A stretch of 64,000 bases of DNA from Devosia sp. 66-22. Its GTDB lineage: Bacteria > Pseudomonadota > Alphaproteobacteria > Rhizobiales > Devosiaceae. Under the pieces are notes generated by a model, which saw nothing but the letters and a program-made list of their open reading frames with translations, was not told the DNA's origin and ran no database searches. Position 1 is the first letter of the stretch, and each line of letters starts with the position of its first letter. Made by a program: the position numbers and the translations under genes. The stretch spans positions 310,001-374,000 of the forward strand of contig MKUZ01000017.1 in NCBI GenBank assembly GCA_001899065.1. The letters run 5' to 3'. This document shows, one piece after another, positions 57,197-64,000 of this stretch.

Positions 57197-57233
57197 AGCG
57201 CCCCGGGTTAACTGCCCGGGGCGCTTTGCTTTT
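57197..57233 (+). terminator. Strong rho-independent terminator after the DUF2147 gene
   Basis: AGCGCCCCGGG (57197-57207) and CCCGGGGCGCT (57215-57225) are perfect 11-base arms around a 7-base loop, followed by TTTGCTTTT. It is the strongest terminator in the window. Confidence 0.92.
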
Positions 57234-57343
57234 GACAGGCCGTTGCGGTCTGCCGTAGGGTTTGCGGGACGTTAGAACAATCTGCGCCAGGGCGCTGCCG
57301 GTCCACGACCGGAGGGGCGACCGCGCAGGCAAGAGGTTGGCGA

Positions 57344-58516
57344 GTGATCGAGCAAGATCAATCCGCCGCCGCAGCCGCGCTTTCGGGCGTGGCGGAAGCC
57401 GAGGGGCGGGGGCCTCAGCGGCTCGAGACTGCCAAAGGGCCCCAGGGTCCGAGGAGTCATGCGGAGAGGCGGAACTCCAACGCCCCGAATCCGCCCAGGC
57501 GGCCGCGTGGACCCGTCTACGCCGCGCTCGACCTTGGCACCAATAATTGCCGCCTGCTCATCGCGCGCCCGCACGAGAAATCGTTCCGCGTGCTCGACGG
57601 CTTCACCCGTATCGTGCGGCTGGGCGAGGGGCTGTCGACCACCGGCCGGCTATCCGACGCCGCCATGGACCGGACCATCGAGGCGCTCAAGCAATGCCGC
57701 AACAAGCTGCGTGAGCACGAGCCGGCGCGCATGCGCCTGATCGCGACGGAGGCCTGCCGCTCGGCCGCCAATGGGCCGGAGTTCATTGCCCGCGTGAAGG
57801 CCGAACTGGGCATGGAACTCGAGATCGTCGACCGCCAGACCGAGGCGTCGCTGGCCGTGACCGGCTGCGCCGACCTGATCGAGGATGCCAGCGACGGCGC
57901 GCTGATGTTCGACATCGGCGGCGGCTCGTCGGAACTGGCCTGGCTCGATTTCCGCGGCGGGCGGCCGCGACGGCAGGGCCGGATGTCGGCCTCGATCCGC
58001 TCCTGGCAGTCGCTGCCGGTGGGCGTCGTGTCGATCGCCGAGCGCTTCGGTGGCGTGGACGTGACGGCCGAGACGTTCGAGGCGATGGTTGCCTATGTCT
58101 CGGGCCATCTGCGCGACTTCAAAGGCCGCGGCAAGCTCAAGCAGATGATCGCCGAGCACCCGGTGCACCTGATCGGCACCTCGGGCACCGTGACGACGCT
58201 TGCCGGGTTGCATCTGGGCCTCGAGCGCTATGAGCGGCAGAAGGTCGACGGCCTGTGGATGAACCGCGCCGAAGTCGACGCGACGATGAAGGCGCTGCTC
58301 GCCATGCCGTTCGACCGGCGCGTCGGCCACCCCTGCATCGGGCGCGACCGCGCCGATCTCGTCTTGCCCGGCTGCGCCATCTTCGAGGCGATCCGCCGCG
58401 AGTGGCCGACCGAGCGCGTGCGCGTCGCCGACCGCGGCCTGCGCGAAGGCATTCTCATTTCCCTGATGGACGAGGACCGGGCCAACCAGCGCCGGCCCCA
58501 GATGGCACGGCGCTGA
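57344..58516 (+). CDS. Ppx/GppA family phosphatase (exopolyphosphatase-like)
   Basis: The 390-residue protein has an N-terminal low-complexity leader of about 55 residues, then the actin-like Ppx/GppA fold. [17 protein letters not shown] is the phosphate-1 loop, [11 protein letters not shown] follows, then [14 protein letters not shown] (phosphate-2) and [13 protein letters not shown]. Members degrade polyphosphate or pppGpp. It lacks the C-terminal HD domain of full-length Ppx. It starts with GTG at 57344. Its TGA overlaps the ATG of rlmE, a pairing conserved in alphaproteobacteria. Confidence 0.9.
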   Translation: MIEQDQSAAAAALSGVAEAEGRGPQRLETAKGPQGPRSHAERRNSNAPNPPRRPRGPVYAALDLGTNNCRLLIARPHEKSFRVLDGFTRIVRLGEGLSTTGRLSDAAMDRTIEALKQCRNKLREHEPARMRLIATEACRSAANGPEFIARVKAELGMELEIVDRQTEASLAVTGCADLIEDASDGALMFDIGGGSSELAWLDFRGGRPRRQGRMSASIRSWQSLPVGVVSIAERFGGVDVTAETFEAMVAYVSGHLRDFKGRGKLKQMIAEHPVHLIGTSGTVTTLAGLHLGLERYERQKVDGLWMNRAEVDATMKALLAMPFDRRVGHPCIGRDRADLVLPGCAIFEAIRREWPTERVRVADRGLREGILISLMDEDRANQRRPQMARR

Positions 58517-59223
58517 TGGCCAAGACGACGAACATGGGCGGCGGCACGGGCCGCAGATCCGACCGCGACCTCAAGGTGCGGGTGAAGACCTCCAAGGGCC
58601 GCAAGATCGGCTCGACGCTGTGGCTGCAGCGGCAGCTCAACGATCCCTATGTGGCCCAGGCGAAGGCGCAGGGCCTGCGCTCGCGCGCGGCCTACAAGCT
58701 GATCGAACTCAACGAGCGCTACAATCTTCTGCACAAGGGCATGCGCGTGGTCGACCTGGGCGCGGCCCCGGGCGGGTGGAGCCTCGTCGCCGCGCCGATC
58801 GTCGGAACGACGGCGGACAATCCGCTGATCGTGGGCATCGACTATCTCGACATGGACCCCATCGAGGGCGTGGTCCTGCTCAAGAAGGACTTCAACGACC
58901 CCGACGCGCCGGACGCGCTGATCGCGGCGCTCGGCGGTCATAAGCCGGACCTCGTCATGTCCGACATGGCGGCGCCGACCACCGGGCATCGCGCGACCGA
59001 CCATTTGCGCATCATGCAGCTGGTGGAGCTTGCCGCCGATTTCGCGGTGCAGGTGCTGGCGCCGGGCGGCGCGTTCATCGCCAAGGTGTTCCAGGGTGGC
59101 ACCGAGCACGAGCTGCTGCACCTGCTGAAACGGCATTTTACCACGACGCTGCATGCCAAGCCGCCGGCCTCGCGCAAGGAGAGCGCGGAGAGCTATCTGG
59201 TGGCGAAAGGGTTCAAGGGGTAG
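58516..59223 (+). CDS. rlmE: 23S rRNA (uridine-2'-O)-methyltransferase
   Basis: RlmE (FtsJ, RrmJ) methylates U2552 in the A loop of 23S rRNA during late 50S assembly. The 235-residue product has the FtsJ K-D-K-E tetrad region: [20 protein letters not shown] (first Lys), the SAM-binding [19 protein letters not shown] (Asp), FIAKVFQGG (Lys) and [18 protein letters not shown] (Glu). An N-terminal basic extension (about 35 residues) is typical of alphaproteobacterial forms. The ATG at 58516 overlaps the ppx stop (TGATG). Confidence 0.95.
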   Translation: MAKTTNMGGGTGRRSDRDLKVRVKTSKGRKIGSTLWLQRQLNDPYVAQAKAQGLRSRAAYKLIELNERYNLLHKGMRVVDLGAAPGGWSLVAAPIVGTTADNPLIVGIDYLDMDPIEGVVLLKKDFNDPDAPDALIAALGGHKPDLVMSDMAAPTTGHRATDHLRIMQLVELAADFAVQVLAPGGAFIAKVFQGGTEHELLHLLKRHFTTTLHAKPPASRKESAESYLVAKGFKG

Positions 59224-59279
59224 GGGGCGCACAGGCGGACGCTCGCGCCAGCGTCCCCCACCGTTGCCGTCGCTAGCGT

Positions 59280-59990
59280 TTAGGCCGGCGTTCCGTATCG
59301 CTCGATCACCTCGGCCAGCGGCACATGCTCCAGCATGGCACCCGACCCGCGCGGCGTTTCGTCGTTCTCGATGGCCAGCGCGAACTGCACGGCAGGGGTT
59401 GCCTCGATGCGTCGCCGCAGGGCGTCGAGCTTCGGCCAGCGGCCGCGTGATGCAACATCGTGGATGTCGAGCCAGCGGGCAACGCCGATCAGCACGCCAT
59501 CGGCGAGCGTCGGATGGTCGGCGACCAGGAACTCGCTGTTGCCGATCATGGCCTCGAGCTTGTCGTGGCGCTCGATGACAGCCGCCGTTCCGAGGCGCCG
59601 GAGCTGGCGCTCATAGTCCGGGTCGGGCTCGGAGAGTTCCATCGCCGTCCAGAGCGGACCGAAAGCGCCGGTGAAGCCGGTGTTGATGAAGGCCATCACC
59701 TGGACGAGGCGATCCTGCTCCGGCGACTGCGGCGCGAAGCTGATGCAGTGGTCGGGGTCGCGGCTGGCGAGCCAGTGGGCGATGGCCATCGTCTCGGTGA
59801 CGACGCGGCCGCCATCGGTGATGAGAGCGGGCGTTTCGACGCGTGCGTTGAGGCGCAGGTAGGGCGGCTCGCGCATCTCGCCCAGCATGTCGACGCGGCA
59901 GAGGCGATAGGGCTGGCCCAGCCATTCGAGCGTCGCGACAAGGCCCATCGAGCTTCCCGCCGGGACGCCGTAGACAAGGATCGGTTCCAT
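59280..59990 (-). CDS. Glutathione S-transferase family protein
   Basis: The 236-residue GST-like protein has a thioredoxin-fold N-terminus (ILVYGVPAGSSMGLVATLEWLGQPYRL, with Ser residues where the catalytic Ser or Cys sits). VETPALITDGGRVVTETMAIAHWLA carries the cis-Pro and the Glu-Thr (ES-type) glutathione contact. A helical C-terminal domain (about 90-225) follows. The substrate is unknown. The ATG at 59990 is used because the fold starts there. The gene is divergent from an HxlR regulator and next to two MFS pumps, suggesting a shared detoxification theme. Confidence 0.85.
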   Translation of the reverse strand: MEPILVYGVPAGSSMGLVATLEWLGQPYRLCRVDMLGEMREPPYLRLNARVETPALITDGGRVVTETMAIAHWLASRDPDHCISFAPQSPEQDRLVQVMAFINTGFTGAFGPLWTAMELSEPDPDYERQLRRLGTAAVIERHDKLEAMIGNSEFLVADHPTLADGVLIGVARWLDIHDVASRGRWPKLDALRRRIEATPAVQFALAIENDETPRGSGAMLEHVPLAEVIERYGTPA

Positions 59991-60055
59991 TGATGTATCC
60001 GTTGCGTTTGGAGGACGCTGCGCAGCGGCTGGAACATAGGTGCGCCAGCACCCAA

Positions 60056-60064
60056 GTAAATTAC
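60056..60064. promoter_or_regulatory. Short palindrome between GST and HxlR genes
   Basis: GTAAATTAC is a perfect 9-base palindrome 29 bases before the HxlR start, and another GTAAC lies at 60075-60079. HxlR regulators bind GTA/TAC half-sites between divergent genes. Candidate operator only. Confidence 0.35.
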
Positions 60065-60093
60065 GGACCTTTTTGTAACCACGGAGCCTCGCG

Positions 60094-60441
60094 ATGAAGT
60101 CCCTCGTCTCCGCCTGTCCCATCGAGGACGTGATGCGCGTGCTGTCGGGCCGCTGGCCGGCGCTGCTGCTCTACTATCTCAAGGACGGGACGAAGCGCTT
60201 CAGCGATCTGCAGCGCGACAATCCGACCGTGTCGCATCGCATCCTTGCGCTGGAGTTGCGCAAGCTCGAAGCGGCAGGCCTCGTTCGCCGGACCGAACAC
60301 CAGGGCTATCCCCGCCACGTCGACTATGCGTTGACCGCGGCCGGCTGCGAACTCGTGCCGATGATCGACGCCCTCGCGGATTGGTGGGAAGCCTCCGCCC
60401 CACGGCGCGCGGACGAGCCCGAGCTCACCAGGGTGGCGTGA
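60094..60441 (+). CDS. HxlR family transcriptional regulator
   Basis: The 115-residue winged-helix protein starts with the HxlR hallmark CPIEDVMRVLSGRWPALLLYYL, with the N-terminal Cys conserved in redox-sensing members. It continues FSDLQRDNPTVSHRILALELRKLEAAGLV and RHVDYALTAAGCELVPMIDALADW. These regulators often control a divergently transcribed oxidoreductase or transferase, here the GST gene. Its stop is 3 bases from the convergent MFS gene stop. Confidence 0.9.
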   Translation: MKSLVSACPIEDVMRVLSGRWPALLLYYLKDGTKRFSDLQRDNPTVSHRILALELRKLEAAGLVRRTEHQGYPRHVDYALTAAGCELVPMIDALADWWEASAPRRADEPELTRVA

Positions 60442-60444
60442 GGC

Positions 60445-61842
60445 TCAGTGTCCGCCGCCGCCACCTCCGCCGTGTCCGCTGAGGTTGGCGCCGGCGTTCT
60501 TTGGCAGCCGCGCGAAGATCACGGTCGAGATGATGCCGATGGCGGCGATGACATAGAACGACAGGTGGAAGTCGAGCAGCGTCGACTCGCCACCATGGGA
60601 GAGACGGAAGAGCTCCAGCGCGCCGCCGCCGAGCGCCACGCCGAAGGCCAGCGAGAGCTGTACGCCGACCTGGCTGATGACGTTGGCCTGGCCGGCATCC
60701 TTATCGTCGACGTCGGCGAAGACGAAGGCGTTGGTGGCGGTCCAGAAGATCGATTGGACGAAGCCGGTGAGGACGAGCAAGGTCATCATCAGCCAGACCG
60801 GCGTCTGCGGCGAGTAGAGACCCATGCCGATGACACCGGCGATGGTGCCGGCGGTGGCGACGATCATCGCGTTGCGGAAGCCCACGACCTGGAGGACCTT
60901 CTCGGCCGCGAACTTGGCGGCGGAGGCGCCGACGGCGCTGGCGAAGGTGATGGTGCCGGTCTGGAAGGCGTTGAGGCCGAAGGCGAGCTGCAGCATCAGC
61001 GGAAACAGGAACGGCATCGCCCCCGTGCCGAGACGGAAGAAGGTGCCGCCGATCATTGTGGCGCGGAAGATCGGCAGGCGGAACAGGCGCAGGTCGAGCA
61101 GCGGATAGTCGGTGCGCCGGAAGTGCCACAGATAGATCAGCGCTGCGATGGTGCCGCCCAGCAGGGCGCCGATGCCGAAGCTGATCGGCAATGCGGGCAG
61201 GGTCACCACCGAAATGCCGAACACCCAGCCGGCAAAGGCGGTGCCGCAGAGCACGAAACCGGCGAAGTCCATCCGGCGCGGCGCGTTGCGGTGCCAGTCG
61301 GGCAGGAAGATGCTGACGGCGACGAGGCCGAGCAGGCCGATCGGGACGTTGATGAGGAAGATCCAGTGCCAGCTGGCATAGGTGGTGATGAAGCCGCCGA
61401 TGGGCGGGCCGACGATGGGACCGACAAGGCCGGGGATCGACAGCCAGGCCATGGCGTCGACGAGCTGGTTGCGCGGCGTGACGCGGACCAGCACGAGCCG
61501 CGCGACGGGCGTCATCATCGCGCCGCCCATGCCCTGGAGGAACCGTGACAGGACGAAAGTGAGCAGCGAATTCGACAGCGCGCAGCAGACCGAGCCGATG
61601 ACGAACACGACCATCGCGACGCGGAAGACGTTCTTGGCGCCGAAGCGATCGGCCATCCAGCTCGAGATCGGAATGAAGATGGCAAGCGCCACGAGATAGG
61701 CGGTGAGCGCCAGCTTGAGGGCGACGGGCTCGGTGCCGATGTCGCGCGCGATCTCGGCGAGCGAGGTAGCGATCACCGTCGAGTCCATGTTCTCCATGAA
61801 CAGGGCGACGGCGAGGATCAGCGGGACGATGCGGGTGTTCAT
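60445..61842 (-). CDS. MFS transporter, DHA2-type, copy 2 of tandem
   Basis: The 465-residue protein has about 14 hydrophobic segments and the DHA2 (EmrB/QacA) pattern. LFMENMDSTVIATSL lies in TM1, WMADRFGAKNVFR in the first loop (motif A), and GPIVGPPIGGFITTYASW as motif C in TM5. Such proton antiporters export drugs, dyes or metabolites. It is 4 bases into the end of its tandem paralogue (ATGA overlap). It has a C-terminal Gly/His-rich tail (GHGGGGGGGH). Confidence 0.88.
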   Translation of the reverse strand: MNTRIVPLILAVALFMENMDSTVIATSLAEIARDIGTEPVALKLALTAYLVALAIFIPISSWMADRFGAKNVFRVAMVVFVIGSVCCALSNSLLTFVLSRFLQGMGGAMMTPVARLVLVRVTPRNQLVDAMAWLSIPGLVGPIVGPPIGGFITTYASWHWIFLINVPIGLLGLVAVSIFLPDWHRNAPRRMDFAGFVLCGTAFAGWVFGISVVTLPALPISFGIGALLGGTIAALIYLWHFRRTDYPLLDLRLFRLPIFRATMIGGTFFRLGTGAMPFLFPLMLQLAFGLNAFQTGTITFASAVGASAAKFAAEKVLQVVGFRNAMIVATAGTIAGVIGMGLYSPQTPVWLMMTLLVLTGFVQSIFWTATNAFVFADVDDKDAGQANVISQVGVQLSLAFGVALGGGALELFRLSHGGESTLLDFHLSFYVIAAIGIISTVIFARLPKNAGANLSGHGGGGGGGH

Positions 61843-63251
61843 CAGGCGATGGGGTCGGGCTTGACGGGCAGCGGCCTTGCGCGGTGGCCCGAGACGTCGG
61901 CGCCGGCATCGGGCGGCAGCCGCCAGAAGAACAGCGCGCTGATCGCGGCGATGCCGGCGACCACGAACCAGGCGATGTGGAAGTCGCCGAGGTTCGGCGC
62001 CCCGCCATGGAGCCGCGAGGTGAACTCGATCAGGCCGCCGGCCACGGCGACGCCCAGCGCAATCGAGATCTGCTGGGCGACGGCGGAGATGACTGTCGCC
62101 TGGCTCGCCTCGGTTTCATCGACATCGGCGTAGCCGAACACATTGACGCCGGTGAAGAAGAACGACCGAGTGACCCCGCCCAGGAACAGGCAGAACATGA
62201 TGAGAAGGTGCGGCGTCTGTGGCGTGAACAAGCCGTTGATGCCAAGGAACACCACGCCGAGGACGGCGCACGCGGTGAGCGTGCGGGGAAAGCCGAAGCG
62301 CGCATAGACGCGCTCGGCGAGCACCTTGCTCATGATGGCGCCGAACGCCGTTACGAACGTCGTCATGCCGGACTCGAACGGCGTGAGCCCGAAGGTGAGC
62401 TGCAGCATCAGCGGCATCAGGAACGGGAAGGCGCCGATGCCGATGCGGAAGAAGAAACCGCCGACGACCGTTGTGCGGAAGAACCGTCGCTGGAACAGCT
62501 TTGGATCGAGCAGCGGGAACGCCGCGCGCCTGGTGTGCCGCAGGTAAAGCAGCGCCGCGGCCGCACCGACCGCGACGGCGACGTAGCCGGTGGCGACCGG
62601 GATCGCGGGGAGGCTGATGACGGAGAGCCCGAAGATGATGCCGGCAAAGGCGATCGAGGTCAGCAGGAAGCCGAACAGATCGATCGGCCGCGGCGTGCGC
62701 GGCTCGGATTTGGGCAGGAACTTCGTCGCTGCGAGGATGCCGATGATGCCGATCGGCACATTGATCCAGAAGATCCAGTGCCAGGTGAGATAGGTGGTGA
62801 GGAAGCCGCCGACCGGCGGGCCGGTGAGCGGCCCGAGCAGCGCGGGCACCGACAGCCAGGAGGTGGCCGCCACCAGCTCGTTGCGCGGCGTGGCGCGCAG
62901 CAGCACCAGGCGGGCAATGGGTGTCATCATCGAGCCGCCGACCCCCTGGAGGAAGCGCGACAGCACGAAGGTCTCGAGCGAATTGGAGAAGGCGCAGCAG
63001 ATCGAGCCGACCATGAACACGCCGATCGCGGCGCGGAAGACGTTGGTCGAGCCGAAGCGGTCGGCCATCCAGCCCGAGATCGGGATGAAGATGGCAAGCG
63101 ACACGAAATAGGCGGTGAGGGCCAGCTTGAGGGCGATCGGGCTGGTGCCGATGTCCGCTGCGATCGCAGGCAGCGACGTCGCAATCACGGTCGAGTCCAT
63201 GTTTTCCATGAACAGCGCGACGGCAAGGATGATGGGGACGACGCGGATCAA
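61842..63251 (-). CDS. MFS transporter, DHA2-type, copy 1 of tandem
   Basis: The 469-residue paralogue of the next gene shares LFMENMDSTVIATSLP and WMADRFGSTNVFR with it. It has about 14 membrane segments and motif C (GPLTGPPVGGFLTTYLTW). It likely starts at a TTG at 63251, since no ATG or GTG precedes the first conserved helix, and the Shine-Dalgarno is weak. The two copies were probably produced by an old tandem duplication. Substrate unknown. Confidence 0.85.
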   Translation of the reverse strand: MIRVVPIILAVALFMENMDSTVIATSLPAIAADIGTSPIALKLALTAYFVSLAIFIPISGWMADRFGSTNVFRAAIGVFMVGSICCAFSNSLETFVLSRFLQGVGGSMMTPIARLVLLRATPRNELVAATSWLSVPALLGPLTGPPVGGFLTTYLTWHWIFWINVPIGIIGILAATKFLPKSEPRTPRPIDLFGFLLTSIAFAGIIFGLSVISLPAIPVATGYVAVAVGAAAALLYLRHTRRAAFPLLDPKLFQRRFFRTTVVGGFFFRIGIGAFPFLMPLMLQLTFGLTPFESGMTTFVTAFGAIMSKVLAERVYARFGFPRTLTACAVLGVVFLGINGLFTPQTPHLLIMFCLFLGGVTRSFFFTGVNVFGYADVDETEASQATVISAVAQQISIALGVAVAGGLIEFTSRLHGGAPNLGDFHIAWFVVAGIAAISALFFWRLPPDAGADVSGHRARPLPVKPDPIA

Positions 63252-63463
63252 TTCAAATATGGAATGGGTTCGCGGGGAAATGCGAGGGGGAGCAAGGCGT
63301 TGCGATAGGCCTCAACGCCGCCCCTGACAATGCCGCAATCGGCGGGGGCGGTCACAATTGGCGGATTTGCCGAGAAACCACAGTCGTTAAGCTCAATTGC
63401 CGCCAATATTGCCCGAACAGCAAAATCCGTGTCAGAACGGCAAAAAAGTCCATCTGTGTGCAC

Positions 63464-64000
63464 ATGAAGAGCTTCTCCTCCTCCAGCTTCGCCTCCGAAA
63501 ATGCCGTCGCCCTGGAATTCGCCGCCGATGCGGTAAAGGACAATCCGTACGCGCTGTTCACCGATTTCCAGTGGTTCCTGCTGGCCGGCAAGGACACCGT
63601 GTTCTTCACGGCGTTCTCGAAATCGCGGTTCGACGACACCATGCTGCAGGACCTCGTGGCCAAGATGGTCTCGCTGGCGCCGCAGCTCACGCACGGCTTC
63701 CGCGGCGCCAAGCCGGGCTACCCGTTCCCGCAGCGGATCCTCGAAGAGATCACCAGCGTCGAGGACGTCGACAGCTTCGAGGGCTATCCCGACAAATGGC
63801 TGAGCCACAGCCAGGACGTGTTCAGGCACCCCGAGCTGCCGCTGTTCCGCGTGATGGCGGCCAACCTCAAGAACGGCCCCGATGCCGAGGGCCGGATGTC
63901 GATCATCCAGGTCCGCTCGGCGCACTGCCTGATGGAAGGCTCGGACGCCGCGCTGCTCACCCGCTCGCAGACCGCCAATCACGGTATCCAGTCCGACAAG
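63464..64000 (+). CDS. Unidentified protein, 3'-truncated by the window edge
   Basis: An open frame of 179 codons from ATG 63464 runs off the right edge. It begins KSFSSSSFASENAVALEFAA and contains NPYALFTDFQWFLLAGKDTV, then RMSIIQVRSAHCLMEGSDAALL. The HCLMEGSDAALL segment resembles the HxxxDG-type active site of acyl-CoA-dependent acyltransferases (condensation or wax-ester-synthase fold), with Glu in place of Asp. That is a weak resemblance; I do not recognise the family. It is divergent from the MFS pair with a 212-base intergenic region. Confidence 0.6.
   Translation, partial: MKSFSSSSFASENAVALEFAADAVKDNPYALFTDFQWFLLAGKDTVFFTAFSKSRFDDTMLQDLVAKMVSLAPQLTHGFRGAKPGYPFPQRILEEITSVEDVDSFEGYPDKWLSHSQDVFRHPELPLFRVMAANLKNGPDAEGRMSIIQVRSAHCLMEGSDAALLTRSQTANHGIQSDK

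Overview
The window is about 64 kb of GC-rich chromosome from an alphaproteobacterium. Genes are dense, many neighbours overlap by 1-4 bases (ATGA, GTGA, TGATG), and TTG and GTG starts are common. A DUF2865 protein, a second-type short GltX, a class II DAHP synthase, a Ppx-RlmE pair and a cytochrome c' protein together suggest Hyphomicrobiales, perhaps a Devosia-like organism. No 16S gene is present, so this is an inference.

Layout. 1-6.9 kb: truncated cobT, a membrane histidine kinase, a secreted thermonuclease-fold protein, an Lrp/AsnC regulator with a palindromic promoter site, moaA, an L,D-transpeptidase, rpiA and a DUF2059 protein. 7-15.9 kb: glutathione reductase, class II DAHP synthase, an outer-membrane protein, nadE-gltX, a DUF2865 protein and a cytochrome c' protein. 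16-22.7 kb: a tightly overlapped run, cysS-VOC-GFA-pip-GFA-GFA-cimA, then a low-complexity membrane-anchored protein. 22.7-25 kb: ArsR regulator plus an Atm1/HMT1-type ABC exporter. 25.0-25.8 kb: a Phd/Doc toxin-antitoxin pair with a readable promoter and operator. 25.8-33.1 kb: a PadR-controlled RND efflux operon, cysQ and kynureninase. 33.2-40.7 kb: a divergent catabolic locus with a THI5/NMT1-like ABC importer, cytosine-deaminase-like amidohydrolase, FAD oxidase, quinone reductase, RidA and creatininase. 40.7-43.9 kb: a type I secretion ABC/HlyD pair with an apparent frameshift at its 5' end. 44.1 kb: a MarR regulator.

From about 44.7 to 56.4 kb lies a probable integrated island that starts inside a tRNA-Gln(CTG) gene. 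It carries a large serine recombinase, a TPC-motif P-type metal ATPase, TspO, a complete type I restriction-modification operon (hsdR-hsdM-hsdS), an HGG-type small protein, an ImmA/IrrE-type metallopeptidase fused to a mobile-element domain, and an XRE repressor. The repressor-protease pair and a 10-base motif shared by the XRE and recombinase upstream regions suggest an ImmR/ImmA-like switch, as known in ICEBs1, driving a serine recombinase. A second array of four GGGTGCG-type repeats lies upstream of hsdR.

From 56.7 kb the chromosome resumes: DUF2147 protein, Ppx/GppA phosphatase, rlmE, a GST divergent from an HxlR regulator, two tandem DHA2-type MFS pumps, and a gene that runs off the right edge.

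All functional calls rest on motif recognition and family knowledge. No database search was run.
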